64,000 nucleotides of DNA from Chaetoderma sp. LZ-2023a. Lineage: Eukaryota > Mollusca > Caudofoveata > Chaetodermatida > Chaetodermatidae. Below are positions 30,661 through 44,315 of the stretch, one piece after another. The number at the start of each line of letters is the position of its first letter. Position 1 is the first letter of the stretch. Made by a program: the position numbers and the translations under genes. The stretch spans positions 39,543,669 to 39,607,668 of the forward strand of contig CM067373.1 in the NCBI GenBank assembly GCA_034401795.1, given 5' to 3'. The notes beneath the pieces are model-generated. The model worked only from the letters and a program-made list of their open reading frames with translations. It was not told the origin of the DNA and made no database searches.

Positions 30661-33050
30661 GCTAATATGCCCTTTAAGGCTGAGTGAATGTCATCAGTAC
30701 AGTACATACTTGCATACAAAAATAAGCATGAACACAATATGCAGTGTCAATTTGCTTCTAGATTATCTTGCTGCTACATTGATCCATTCAATCTAAAAAT
30801 AGAGACGTGGCTTCTTCAAGAATACACCTCTAATGTAATGAATGACCGGCGATCTTATTGCACCACCACAATGACTAGACTGTTACACAGAGTCCACGTC
30901 GGAGACCAGACAGATCGGGCCCTGGTCTATCTCCGTAGCGGATTGTAAAAGAACCACTGTGGATCGTGTTGATTTTGGTATCATCTTAACCTCTGTATCA
31001 CTAGCTTGATACAGACATTAAAATCAACTCAATCCATCCAGTGGTTCATGTGATAGTATCAGTATCTACGCAACATCAGCAAATTCTTGATCTCATTTTG
31101 TGTGCGACAGATTTGAATTTTACGACGAATTCAGAGGGACTATTTTTCTGTTAACTACTTGTCATAGAGACTACTATAGGCTTTATATCATCTCGTTTTA
31201 CGTGAATTAATATTGTCTGATATGACAGTAGCGCTCGTGTCCTTTTAAGTTTCAATTCTCTTTACCACCATATTCCGGTGGAAATCACTACGCTAATGGC
31301 TACTCAATACATACAAGATACTTTTCTCGATCTCATGTCGAAGATCTTGCGAGACAAATGTGATCCATTGTGTGATGGTGGTTGGGGCATAGATTTCAGC
31401 AATCTTTGATTGTCATTCTTGTTACAATTACATGTAGATTATCTATCTCATATTGAGTGCTACTGTATCTGATATGGATGAAATTTAAATAACTGCCAAA
31501 TGTCCGTCAGCTACTTACTGTATATAACTATGTCTAGAATAGTTTCATGGTACAAGTATTTGAGTGATTCATCATGCATTTTTGAAGGACCATGTCTAGC
31601 ATTTTCAAGGACACTGAAACCAGTCGTCACTATATGCTGCGGATGGGTTTGGAAGGGGTTGGTCTGGGCGAGCTCATAGGGTAGTTATAAAAATTAGATT
31701 CTCTGATGAGCTATCTACTGCATTCTGAGAGATAAACAGTCAACTCTGGATTTAGACCATCATCCTATTGCACGGTCTCATGCTCCCGCTCTGCTGCCAT
31801 TTTGATATCTGTGCTAAGTTAACTAACCATCCTAAATATAAATGAACTGTGGGTCAGAACCAATGAAATTGCTTGATCAGAAACAAATGATGACCTGATT
31901 GGCTGCCCTCCAGCGTAATGTTACTTCACATAGCAAGAGAGCAAAAGTCTGGCGTATGTTAATACAATGGATTTAGACAGGCAAAGAGGTACATTTTCAA
32001 GACTTCAATGTCCTTTTCATGTTATTGCCATTTCCAAGTACCACATAAACCGATATATAGTCTGCACATTTTTACTCAATTTACATGTTCTAAAATGTTA
32101 GTGCGCCCTATATAAAACTTAGTCACGTTTTTCCTCAGAATTTTGAAACATTTCTGAACTTCTAAGATACCACTAACATTTTACACAATTTCCTGCGACT
32201 ATGTTTAATGTGTATCTCAAAACATCATCGCGGAAGTGAAATTATTAAATTGAACCATCTAAACATTGTGTACCCTTTAATAAGGATAGTTTAGTCCATC
32301 AAAATTACTCCTAAACTAGCCTCCAATCACAAAAGCAAGTACTCGGATGGATATATATATATCTGAGAAAATGATGATGATGAAGATATAATTATCCTGG
32401 AATTGGAAACTCAGCAATGCGATCTACCCTTCCCGTCGGTGCCTCCAAACGCAAGAGGTTTATTTTGCTACTGGCTGGCTCGCCAAAATTAGAAGGGGTC
32501 TAGCACATTTTAATTCTTGGGTGTTCAAGCAATTTTTCTCGTACATTTCGTTTTGGATCATTTTATGTTGGTCGCTTACATTACAATATAACCAGTCATA
32601 TATGATACATTTTCTCACTAGATTTAGAAATCAAATGCAAATATTTCATAAATTGATGCGTAACTATGAACAGAATTTTGAACTATTCCGCAGTTTACTG
32701 ATCATGCCGGTAAATAAGATTTAATCCAAAATATTTGTTAAAACAAGTCAGATGTATATCCGTGATTAAAAAAAAGAAGATTAACACGAGAAGAACTGTA
32801 TTGTATAACGGAAAAATATTTGAAGCGCATTGACTGTTTTGTTACCGGTTTTCGTTCACAAGTCTCTCGATCTCACAGCGGCTTAAACATACGAAAACAA
32901 GAATTTTTCATGCCGATTTTGGTCAAATTTAGAGGTGCAGACTATACACGCTAGCGGCCTATCTTCGGGGATGTACGGTAGTTTTAAAGGCAGTTTTCAT
33001 ATTCAAGGACTGAAGTCTAAATTAAAGTACTTTTTATCTGGCCATTGCGG
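30661..33050. other. Intergenic sequence, repeat-like patches only
   Basis: No gene seen. The stretch 32215-32290 (CGCGGAAGTGAAATTATTAA) and 32420-32580 (GCTCGCC, GTTCAAGCAA, GTCGCTTACATT) match 63280-63720, so this is an interspersed repeat copy. A short open frame at 30688-30948 shows no family signature. Confidence 0.5.
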
Positions 33051-33059
33051 TGTTAGCTT

Positions 33060-33900
33060 CTGCTCTGGTTAAGCTTCAAACAACATTTATAAAGAATAAA
33101 TAAAACTGCAGATTAATTCTATGCGATGCTTAGGACTACTCTGCATCAAAATTGCATTGATTTTCAGGATTTTTCCATATTTTTAGTGTTTGAACCTTGC
33201 ACAGATTTATTCTATACCATGCTTAGGGCTAGTCGATACAATGCTTTGGAGTAGTCCACATAAAAAAAGAAAGATTTTCAAAATTTTCCCATATGTTTTC
33301 GGCGTCTGAACGTAGCCAATTTTATGACTTATGTTAAGGAATTTTGTTGCGATATTTAGTGTTTGGACTTTGATTATTTTAGGGCCGATTTGCATCCATG
33401 TATACAAAGGGTTCTCCGATTTGAATAAAACTACAGATTTGTTCTACATGATGATTAGAACTAGTTTCCCTCAAAATTAAATTTATTTTCAAAATTTGTC
33501 CATCGTTTTACAACATTTGAACTTTGATTATTTTATGGTCCATTTGCATCCATGTTAAGCTTTTTTCAAATGACAATTTACTGAAAAGGTTTATCCGATT
33601 TGATTACTACTTCACAGATTCATTCTATGCAATGATTATATCTAGTCTGCATGATAAAGAAATAGATTTGGAAAAGTGGTACGTTTTTACTGATTTTGGA
33701 CTGATTATTTTAGGACTGATTTACATCCAGGTTATGCTTATTATGCTGTGGTTACGGTTTTTTCAAATGATAATTTAATCACAGACATATCCAGTTTAGA
33801 TATGTTTTGATTTGCTTTATAGGCTGCTTAAATGTAGTCTGCATCATATTAGTCTACTTGATTTTGAAAATATTTACTTTTTCAGGCTTTCAACTTTGCT
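33060..33900. repeat. Degenerate tandem repeats, about 150-170 bp period
   Basis: Five or six diverged units carry ACWGATTYATTCTATGC, GATTATTTTAGG and CATTTGCATCCATG-type blocks. A/T-rich, no coding capacity. Confidence 0.55.
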
Positions 33901-34079
33901 TGTTTGGACCATTTACCTTTCGGTCAGACTTGGTGTGCCAGTAGTCATTGCACTGCAGGTTACTACCAGGCAGCAAGGCTTTATGGATCAGTCGTAGAGC
34001 TGTGCTTCTCCAAAGAGCTCTATGCTTGTATTTTATGATCTACCTGGCGAGGTCTTTTTACCAACATTGCTGAAATTCA

Positions 34080-34080
34080 G

Positions 34081-34111
<31 letters not shown>

Positions 34112-34132
34112 GCACGCACGCACGCACGCACG
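34080..34132. repeat. (CA)n/(CG CA)n microsatellite
   Basis: CACACACA for 28 bases passing into CACG CACG units, immediately before the 40-bp satellite. Confidence 0.9.
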
Positions 34133-34137
34133 CTTTC

Positions 34138-37100
34138 ACAGTGGCTGGTGGTCCTATTGTATGTAGCATCCAGACTCATGATGGCTGGTGGTCCTATTGT
34201 ATGTATCATCCAGACTAATGATGGCTGGTGGTCCTATTGTATGTAGCATCCAGACTCATGATGACTGATGGTCCTATTGTATGTAGCATCCAGACTCATG
34301 ATGACTGATGGTCCTATTGTATGTAGCATCCAGACTCATGATGGCTGGTGGTCCTATTGTATGTAGCATTCAGACTCATGATGGCTGGTGGTCCTATTGT
34401 ATGTAGCATCCAGACTCATGATGGCTGGTGGTCCTATTGTATGTAGCATCCAGACTCATGATGGATGGAGGTCCTATTGTATGTAGCATCCAGACTCATG
34501 ATGGATGGTGGTCCTATTGTATGTAGCATCCAGACTCATGATGGCTTGTGGTCCTATTGTATGTAGCATCCAGACTCATGATGGCTGGTGGTCCTATTGT
34601 ATGTAGCATCCAGACTCATGATGGCTGGTGGTCCTATTGTATATAGCATCCAAACTCATGATGACTGATGGTCCTATTGTATGTAGCATTCAGACTCATG
34701 ATTGCTGGTGGTCCTATTGTATGTAGCATTCAGACTTATGATGGCTGGTGGTCCTATTGTATGTAGCATCCAGACTCATGATGGCTGATGGTCCTATTGT
34801 ATGTAGCATCCAGACTCATGATGGCTGGTGGTCCTATTGTATGTAGCATCCAAACTCATGATGGCTGATGGTCCTATTGTATGTAGCATTCAGGCTCATG
34901 ATGGCTGGTGGTCCTATTGTATGCAGCATCCAGACTCATGATGGTGGTGGTCCTATTGTATGTAGCATCCAGACTCATGATGGCTGGTGGTCCTATTGTA
35001 TGTAGCATCCAGACTCATGATGGTTGGTTGTCCTATTGTATGTAGCATCCGGACTCATGATGGCTGGTGGTCCTATTGTATGTAGCATCCAGACTCTTGA
35101 TGGCTGGTGGTCCTATTGTATGTAGCATCCGGACTCACGATGGTTGGTGGTCCTATTGTATGTAGCATCCAAACTCATGATGGCTGATGGTCCTATTGTA
35201 TGTAGCATCCAGACTCATGATGGCTGGTGGTCCTATTGTATGTAGCATCCAGACTCATGATGGTTGGTGGTCCTATTGTATGTAGCATCCGGACTCATGA
35301 TGGCTGGTGGTCCTATTGTATGTAGCATCCAGACTCTTGATGGCTGGTGGTCCTATTGTATGTAGCATCCGGACTCACGATGGTTGGTGGTCCTATTGTA
35401 TGTAGCATCCAAACTCATGATGGCTGATGGTCCTATTGTATGTAGCATCCAGACTCATGATGGCTGGTGGTCCTATTGTATGTAGCATCCAGACTCTTGA
35501 TGGCTGGTGGTCCTATTGTATGTAGCATCCAGACTCATGATGGCTGATGGTCCTATTGTATGTAGCATCCGGACTCACGATGGTTGGTGGTCCTATTGTA
35601 TGTAGCATCCAAACTCATGATGGCTGATGGTCCTATTGTATGTAGCATTCAGGCTCATGATGGCTGGTGGTCCTATTGTATGCAGCATCCAGACTCATGA
35701 TGGTGGTGGTCCTATTGTATGTAGCATCCAGACTCATGATGGCTGGTGGTCCTATTGTATGTAGCATCCAGACTCATGATGGTTGGTTGTCCTATTGTAT
35801 GTAGCATCCGGACTCATGATGGCTGGTGGTCCTATTGTATGTAGCATCCAGACTCTTGATGGCTGGTGGTCCTATTGTATGTAGCATCCGGACTCACGAT
35901 GGTTGGTGGTCCTATTGTATGTAGCATCCAAACTCATGATGGCTGATGGTCCTATTGTATGTAGCATCCAGACTCATGATGGCTGGTGGTCCTATTGTAT
36001 GTAGCATCCAGACTCATGATGGTTGGTGGTCCTATTGTATGTAGCATCCGGACTCATGATGGCTGGTGGTCCTATTGTATGTAGCATCCAGACTCTTGAT
36101 GGCTGGTGGTCCTATTGTATGTAGCATCCGGACTCACGATGGTTGGTGGTCCTATTGTATGTAGCATCCAAACTCATGATGGCTGATGGTCCTATTGTAT
36201 GTAGCATCCAGACTCATGATGGCTGGTGGTCCTATTGTATGTAGCATCCAGACTCTTGATGGCTGGTGGTCCTATTGTATGTAGCATCCAGACTCATGAT
36301 GGCTGATGGTCCTATTGTATGTAGCATCCGGACTCACGATGGTTGGTGGTCCTATTGTATGTAGCATCCAAACTCATGATGGCTGATGGTCCTATTGTAT
36401 GTAGCATCCAGACTTATGATGGCTGGTGGTCCTATTGTATGTAGCATCCGGACTCATGATGGCCGATAGTCCTATTGTATGTACATGTAGCATCCAGACT
36501 CATGATGGCTGGTGGTCCTATTGTATGTAGCATCCAGACTCATGATGGTTGGTGGTCCTATTGTATGTAGCATCCAGACTCATGATGGCTGGTGGTCCTA
36601 TTGTATGTAGCATCCAGACTCATGATGGTTGGTGGTCCTATTGTATGTAGCATCCACACTCATGATGGCTGGTGTTCCTATTGTATGTAGCATCCAGACT
36701 CATGATGGTTGGTGGTCCTATTGTATGTAGCATCCAGACTCATGATGGCTGGTGGTCCTATTGTATGTAGCATCCAGACTCATGATGGCTGGTGTTCCTA
36801 TTGTATGTAGCATCCAGACTCATGATGGCTAATGGTCCTATTGTATGTAGCATCCAGACTCATGATGGCTGGTGGTCCTATTGTATATAGCATCCAAACT
36901 CATGATGACTGATGGTCCTATTGTATGTAGCATTCAGACTCATGATTGCTGGTGATCCTATTGTATGTAGCATTCAGACTTATGATGGCTGGTGGTCCTA
37001 TTGTATGTAGCATCCAGACTCATGATGGCTGATGGTCCTATTGTATGTAGCATCCAGACTCATGATGGCTGGTGGTCCTATTGTATGTAGCATCCAAACT

Positions 37101-40100
37101 CATGATGGCTGATGGTCCTATTGTATGTAGCATTCAGGCTCATGATGGCTGGTGGTCCTATTGTATGCAGCATCCAGACTCATGATGGTGGTGGTCCTAT
37201 TGTATGTAGCATCCAGACTCATGATGGCTGGTGGTCCTATTGTATGTAGCATCCAGACTCATGATGGTTGGTGGTCCTATTGTATGTAGCATCCGGACTC
37301 ATGATGGCTGGTGGTCCTATTGTATGTAGCATCCAGACTCTTGATGGCTGGTGGTCCTATTGTATGTAGCATCCGGACTCACGATGGTTGGTGGTCCTAT
37401 TGTATGTAGCATCCGGACTCATGATGGCTGGTGGTCCTATTGTATGTAGCATCCACTCTTGATGGCTGGTGGTCCTATTGTATGTAGCATCCAGACTCTT
37501 GATGGCTGGTGGTCCTATTGTATGTAGCATCCAGACTCATGATGGCTGATGGTCCTATTGTATGTAGCATCCGGACTCACGATGGTTGGTGGTCCTATTG
37601 TATGTAGCATCCAAACTCATGATGGCTGATGGTCCTATTGTATGTAGCATCCAGACTCATGATGGCTGGTGGTCCTATTGTATGTAGCATCCGGACTCAT
37701 GATGGCCGATAGTCCTATTGTATGTACATGTAGCATCCAGACTCATGATGGCTGGTGGTCCTATTGTATGTAGCATCCAGACTCATGATGGTTGGTGGTC
37801 CTATTGTATGTAGCATCCAGACTCATGATGGCTGGTGGTCCTATTGTATGTAGCATCCAGACTCATGATGGCTGGTGGTCCTGTTGTATGTAGCATCCAG
37901 ACTCATGATGGCTGGTGTTCCTATTGTATGTAGCATCCAGACTCATGATGGTTGGTGTTCCTATTGTATGTAGCATCCAGACTCATGATGGCTGGTGGTC
38001 CTATTGTATGTAGCATCCAGACTCATGATGGCTGGTGTTCCTATTGTATGTAGCATCCAGACTCATGATGGCTAATGGTCCTATTGTATGTGGCATTCAG
38101 GCTCATGATGGCTGGTGGTCCTATTGTATGCAGCATCCAGACTCATGATGGCGGTGGTCCTATTGTATGTAGCATTCAGGCATGATGGCTGATGGTCCTA
38201 TTGTATGTAGCATCCAGACTCATGATGGTGGTGGTCCTATTGTATGTAGCATCCAGACTCATGATGGCTGGTGGTCCTATTGTATGTAGCATCCAGACTC
38301 ATGATGGCTGGTGGTCCTATTGTATTTAGCATCCAAACTCATGATGGCTGGTGGTCCTATTGTATGTAGCATCCAGACTCATGATGGCTGGTAGTCCTAT
38401 TGTATGTAGCATCCAGACTCATGATGGTGGTAGTCCTATTGTATGTAGCATCCAGACTCATGATGGCTGATGGTCCTATTGTATGTAGCATCCAGACTCA
38501 TGATGGCTGGTGGTCCTGTTGTATGTAGCATCCAGACTCATGATGGCTGGTGGTCCTATTGTATTTAGCATCCAAACTCATGATGGCTAATGGTCCTATT
38601 GTATGTGGCATTCAGGCTCATGATGGCTGGTGGTCCTATTGTATGCAGCATCCAGACTCATGATGGCGGTGGTCCTATTGTATGTAGCATTCAGGCATGA
38701 TGGCTGATGGTCCTATTGTATGTAGCATCCAGACTCATGATGGTGGTGGTCCTATTGTATGTAGCATCCAGACTCATGATGGCTGGTGGTCCTATTGTAT
38801 GTAGCATCCAGACTCATGATGGCTGGTAGTCCTATTGTATGTAGCATCCAGACTCATGATGGTGGTAGTCCTATTGTATGTAGCATCCAGACTCATGATG
38901 GCTGATGGTCCTATTGTATGTAGCATCCGGACTCACGATGGTTGGTGGTCCTATTGTATGTAGCATCCGGACTCATGATGGCTGGTGGTCCTATTGTATG
39001 TAGCATCCACTCTTGATGGCTGGTGGTCCTATTGTATGTAGCATCCAGACTCTTGATGGCTGGTGGTCCTATTGTATGTAGCATCCAGACTCATGATGGC
39101 TGATGGTCCTATTGTATGTAGCATCCGGACTCACGATGGTTGGTGGTCCTATTGTATGTAGCATCCAAACTCATGATGGCTGATGGTCCTATTGTATGTA
39201 GCATCCAGACTCATGATGGCTGGTGGTCCTATTGTATGTAGCATCCGGACTCATGATGGCCGATAGTCCTATTGTATGTACATGTAGCATCCAGACTCAT
39301 GATGGCTGGTGGTCCTATTGTATGTAGCATCCAGACTCATGATGGTTGGTGGTCCTATTGTATGTAGCATCCAGACTCATGATGGCTGGTGGTCCTATTG
39401 TATGTAGCATCCAGACTCATGATGGCTGGTGGTCCTGTTGTATGTAGCATCCAGACTCATGATGGCTGGTGTTCCTATTGTATGTAGCATCCAGACTCAT
39501 GATGGTTGGTGTTCCTATTGTATGTAGCATCCAGACTCATGATGGCTGGTGGTCCTATTGTATGTAGCATCCAGACTCATGATGGCTGGTGTTCCTATTG
39601 TATGTAGCATCCAGACTCATGATGGCTAATGGTCCTATTGTATGTGGCATTCAGGCTCATGATGGCTGGTGGTCCTATTGTATGCAGCATCCAGACTCAT
39701 GATGGCGGTGGTCCTATTGTATGTAGCATTCAGGCATGATGGCTGATGGTCCTATTGTATGTAGCATCCAGACTCATGATGGTGGTGGTCCTATTGTATG
39801 TAGCATCCAGACTCATGATGGCTGGTGGTCCTATTGTATGTAGCATCCAGACTCATGATGGCTGGTGGTCCTATTGTATTTAGCATCCAAACTCATGATG
39901 GCTGGTGGTCCTATTGTATGTAGCATCCAGACTCATGATGGCTGGTAGTCCTATTGTATGTAGCATCCAGACTCATGATGGTGGTAGTCCTATTGTATGT
40001 AGCATCCAGACTCATGATGGCTGATGGTCCTATTGTATGTAGCATCCAGACTCATGATGGCTGGTGGTCCTGTTGTATGTAGCATCCAGACTCATGATGG

Positions 40101-40566
40101 CTGGTGGTCCTATTGTATTTAGCATCCAAACTCATGATGGCTAATGGTCCTATTGTATGTGGCATTCAGGCTCATGATGGCTGGTGGTCCTATTGTATGC
40201 AGCATCCAGACTCATGATGGCGGTGGTCCTATTGTATGTAGCATTCAGGCATGATGGCTGATGGTCCTATTGTATGTAGCATCCAGACTCATGATGGTGG
40301 TGGTCCTATTGTATGTAGCATCCAGACTCATGATGGCTGGTGGTCCTATTGTATGTAGCATCCAGACTCATGATGGCTGGTAGTCCTATTGTATGTAGCA
40401 TCCAGACTCATGATGGTGGTAGTCCTATTGTATGTAGCATCCAGACTCATGATGGCTGATGGTCCTATTGTATGTAGCATTCAGACTCATGATGGCGGTG
40501 GTCCTATTGTATGTAGCATCCAAACTCATGATGATTTGTGGTCTTATTGTATGTGACATCCAGACC
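34138..40566. repeat. 6.4-kb satellite, 40-bp unit, ~160 copies with higher-order repeats
   Basis: The unit is ATGGCTGGTGGTCCTATTGT followed by ATGTAGCATCCAGACTCATG, with mostly single-base variants and occasional 39- or 37-bp units. Variant units recur in blocks: a 759-bp period joins 34.9 and 35.7 kb, and a ~1,555-bp period joins 37.4-38.9 and 39.0-40.5 kb. The TGTACATGTAGC insertion variant is at 36479, 37725 and 39280. A 40-bp unit cannot keep one frame, so it is not coding. Confidence 0.96.
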
Positions 40567-41327
40567 AATTTTCTTAGCGATCATTCTCATGCCTAGGGCT
40601 TCAAGATGTCAACTAAATGAAAAACGGTAACTGAATATATTTTGATACTGAATGTAAGGGCTAGGGCAACAGGGTACCGTAGTGAGTTTATATTGTGAAA
40701 TAAAACATGTTTTCATGTCTCATTCTTCAAACAAGAGGCCCAAGGGACCTGCATCACATGCATTTCAACCAGAAAGGCCATCAACAATAAGTAGAACCCT
40801 ACACAGTTGAGCAGAATTAAAACAAGAAAACAGAAGCCATGTTTCTTTATGTATCAACTACTTTTGAACAAAACTTAACAGCCCTTAGTCCCTTATCATA
40901 TCTCCCAAATTTCGGCCCAATCCATTCAGCGATTCTGGATACGAAGTTGTTTTCATGAAAACCAGGTCATCCAAGATGACTGCTAAAGCATTAGGCAATC
41001 AAGTTCCATTGAACAAACTGGATTCAGCCGTTTCCGTAAATAACCTGTCATGAGTTTTGAATCAATCCCCCATGCAGATTCGGAAAAGAAGATTTTTAAA
41101 GGCATTTCAAAAATCCAGGATGGCCACCAGGCAAATTACAGATCAGCATCATTTGAACAAATGTGTATCTCTATGCCCTAAGTATGTTTTCTGCCAAATA
41201 CACTTGAAATTTCGTACATGGGAGTTTCTAGTTGGAAAATGATCCATGATGGCCGCTAAAACGTTTATCTGACAGTTTTGAAAACGGAAAATCTGAAATC
41301 AGAATGCCCAAACACATATATAATACT

Positions 41328-42222
41328 GGTCTGGAGGCACCACAGTACCTCATCTCACAACCAAAGATGAACACAGTGATGTGAGCAAGAAGGCCCTGAC
41401 CCTAGCCATGCTGGAAGAAATGTACCCTCAGGAGACATGGATAAGGATCTACACAGATGGATCAGCCAAAGATGCAATTAGGAGCGGAGGTGCCGGACTG
41501 CACATACAGTATCCAAACGGACAACATGAGTTAGCTGCAATACCGACGGGCAAACACTGCACAAACTACAGAGCTGAAGTCGAAGCACTGGTTCATGCAG
41601 CTAATACCATTAGCAGAACAGCAGACCCTATTGCACAGATTGTCTTTATCTGATGCCCGCTCCGTCCTTGAGGCTATCACCAAAGGTAAGCTGCCACAAC
41701 TTGAAGAAGCACTACAAACCATCAAAGCTTTCGGATAGCATTGCAGTGGATCCCCTCACACTGTGGAGTCCAAGAAAATGAGGAAGCAGACAAGATGGCA
41801 AAGGTGGGTGCAGAAGAGAATCAGACAGAAAACATAGTTACCCATACAGAGATGAAGACTATCATCAAGCCACTCTATAGAACACCTCAATCAGAAGATG
41901 ACTACCATCATCTCTCGAGGCCAGAGCAAGTGACTATTTTTCGTCTCAGAACTGGACACAACAGACTAAACGAACACATGTACAGGCGGTTCCACCTTAC
42001 GACATCGCCCGCTTGTCCTTGTGGAGAAGCAGAACAGACCACAGAGCACATACTTCAATGTTGCAGTACGTATCAGCTGCTGAGAGAAGAGATCTGGCCT
42101 TTGTTAACCTCTTTTCTTGAAAAGCTGTATGGGCCTGTGGAAGAACTGCAGAAAACCACAGATTTCATCTTGAGAACGGCTCTCCAAGTGTGATACCAGC
42201 GATTGAAAAGAAGAAGAAGACG
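41328..42222 (+). mobile_element. 5'-truncated LINE (I-group) with 11-bp TSD
   Basis: Flanked by ATATATAATAC at 41317-41327 and 42223-42233. It ends CCAGCGATTGAAAAGAAGAAGAAG, as does the full-length copy at 46107-49983. Only the RNase H part and 3' UTR remain, consistent with truncated target-primed reverse transcription. Confidence 0.93.
41381..42193 (+). pseudogene. LINE RNase H domain and Cys-rich C terminus, frameshifted
   Basis: The RNase H motif R-I-Y-T-D-G-S-A-K is followed by Y-R-A-E-V-E-A-L and, after a frameshift near 41650 and another near 41735, by W-I-P-S-H-C-G-V-Q-E-N-E-E-A-D-K. A C-P-C-G-E-A-E-Q-T-T-E-H-I-L-Q-C-C knuckle follows and TGA is at 42191-42193. The order T-D-G, E, D, H-x-x-N-E-x-A-D is that of LINE RNase H in the I superfamily. 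The full-length copy lacks part of this Cys-rich stretch. Confidence 0.9.
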
Positions 42223-43376
42223 ATATATAATACCAATTTCGGCTTCAAGATTCGTCAAAATAAAAAAATTCAATATGGCCACCAAACATGCTACATTTTG
42301 ATTGGGCCATGGCAGCCATATTTTTTGATGGATCAACTTCCCGTGAACAAATTTTAATGGCCCTTAGGCCCTAATCAAATCTCCCTAATTTCAGCCTGAT
42401 CCTTACTGCGGTTCTGGATGTCGTTTTCGAAAAAACTAGGTCATCCAAGATGGCCGCCGAACTATTTGGCCAATCAAGTTCTCTTGAACAAACTTGTTTC
42501 AGCTGTTGCCCTAGATCATATTTAATGAGTTTTCTAAAAATCGGCCAACATCCAAGATGGCCGTCGCCCAAATTGTCCGACCAGCTTCATTTGAACAAAC
42601 TTGAATATCTATGCCCTAAGGATTGTTCCTGCCAAATATAATTGAAATTGGCCCTGTGGTACTTGAGAAGACATTTTTAATTTTCCATTGCTTTAGTATG
42701 AGAGACTTTGGCGGGAAATTGATCAAAGATGGCCACAAAACCGTTTATCCAACAGTCTCGAAAGTGGCATATTTGAACTCGCCACCCTGATAAGCATATA
42801 TACAGCAATTTTTGCCATCAAAATACATCAAATACAAAAAACCAATATGACAAACAAAAGCTAAATTTTGATTGGTTGATGCCGGCCATGTTTTTAACGT
42901 ACGAACTTCCTTTGAACAAATTTGAATGGCCCTTGGTCCCTAAGCATATTTACCAAATTTCAGCTCTATCCCTTCAGCGGTTCGGGAGTTGTTTTCGCGT
43001 AAACTACGTCATCCAAGATGGCCACCAAGCAAATAGGCCAATCAGGTTGCCTTGAATAAACTTTGGTCTAACGTTGCCATAGATGATGTGTTATGAGTTT
43101 TGAATCAATTCCTCCAGCGGTTTTGGAGATTTTTTAAAGTGGTTCTAAAAATCGGCCATTTTGGCTGGTAGCCATCTTGGATTTTTGCCGATCGGCTTCG
43201 CTTGAACAAAATTAGATCTCTATGCCCTATGAATGCTTCCTCCCAAATATAATTGAAATCGGCCCAGTGGTTCTTGAGAAGTTGTTTAAAGAAAAAGTTG
43301 ACGGACGACTGATGACAGACGACAGACGGTCGCCATCGCATAAGCTCACTTGGCCATTCTGGCCAGGTGAGCTAAA

Positions 43377-44080
43377 AACTGGCTGGGTGCAATATAAACA
43401 ACCTGTCACCATTAAAAGTGGTCTATTTGAATATTTGTTCTCAAGTGTTGAAAGGTTTTTGTCACCAATGTTCTGTGAGTTGGCGCCTCTTATGCAGTTT
43501 GATAAAGAACTGATTGATCGGAGACGATGAGACTTACTCTAACCAGACTCTAATAATTGATAGAAAATTATGATGCAAAATATTCATTTTGAAATTACAT
43601 CATCCTATTTTCTAACATGTCTACTAAAGTCCAAAGAGGTGAAACTGGTAGTGGAGTGGATAAGCCTCCTGGTAATTCTTTCATTCAAATAAGCTTCAGA
43701 ATATTCAACATATTGAAATAGTTCTTCCATTGTACATGGCCATGCTTATAGATTCTGATGTTTTATCTTTATAGATTGATCTTTTATGTTAAAAGGGTTA
43801 TAGAATCTCCATATATTTTGGCCACATTTTCTTGGGCAGGGTTGACTGAATGCCCATAAATGTGTTGCTGCCTAACTCCATTCAGTCAAGCAGTCTTCCT
43901 CATATTCAGCAGGCATAATCACACTTTAACATAGGTTTTCTTGCCTAACAGTTTTCATCATCATATTCAGCAGTACCACTCCAGGGTTCCAGGAATTTAG
44001 GAAATTGAAAAAGATCCCCATGAAACTGGATGAAACACATTCAAATTACATTATTAACATGCATACATTTATTAACAATT
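43377..44080. other. ESF1 downstream region
   Basis: No gene or clear repeat recognised. An open frame running out of element B (to 43530) has no family signature. It may hold the ESF1 polyadenylation region on the minus strand. Confidence 0.4.
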
Positions 44081-44084
44081 TTAA

Positions 44085-44298
44085 CCCTTTAATGGCCCAG
44101 CTGGCAAAAAACAGCCTTCGTAGTGGTCTTTGGCAATGTCCATTTTCAGGCTCAGAGACCATTTTTGAAAATTTACCACTGGAATGACTGACCCAGTCAT
44201 TTCAATGGTAAATTTTCAAAAATAGTCTTCTTGGCCTGGACATGGACAATGACTCAGCAAAACTCTTGTTTTCTTGACCAGGCTTGACCGTGAAAGGG
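44085..44298. mobile_element. TTAA MITE, 13 bp after the ESF1 stop codon
   Basis: TTAA|CCCTTTAATGGCC on the left (44081-44084) and GACCGTGAAAGGG|TTAA on the right (44299-44302). The interior is palindromic (ACCACTGGAATGACTGACCC with its inverted half). On the minus strand it falls inside the presumed ESF1 3' UTR. Confidence 0.85.
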
Positions 44299-44315
44299 TT
44301 AACATATTCATATGG

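Larger units (their letters stand above)
40731..43376. mobile_element. Interspersed element B (AACAAGAGGCCC to CCAGGTGAGC) with nested LINE
   Basis: Starts AACAAGAGGCCCAAGGGACC and ends GGCCAGGTGAGCTAAAAACT. It has extra internal degenerate repeats relative to copy A. A 5'-truncated LINE is inserted at 41328-42222; without it the element is about 1.75 kb. Confidence 0.75.

Noticed and set aside
30688..30948. 86-codon open frame between the genes
   Set aside because: No recognisable domain, no splice or promoter context, and length expected by chance.
34138..40566. Regularly spaced 40-bp repeats resembling a CRISPR array
   Set aside because: There are no unique spacers; the whole unit repeats, and the context is eukaryotic.
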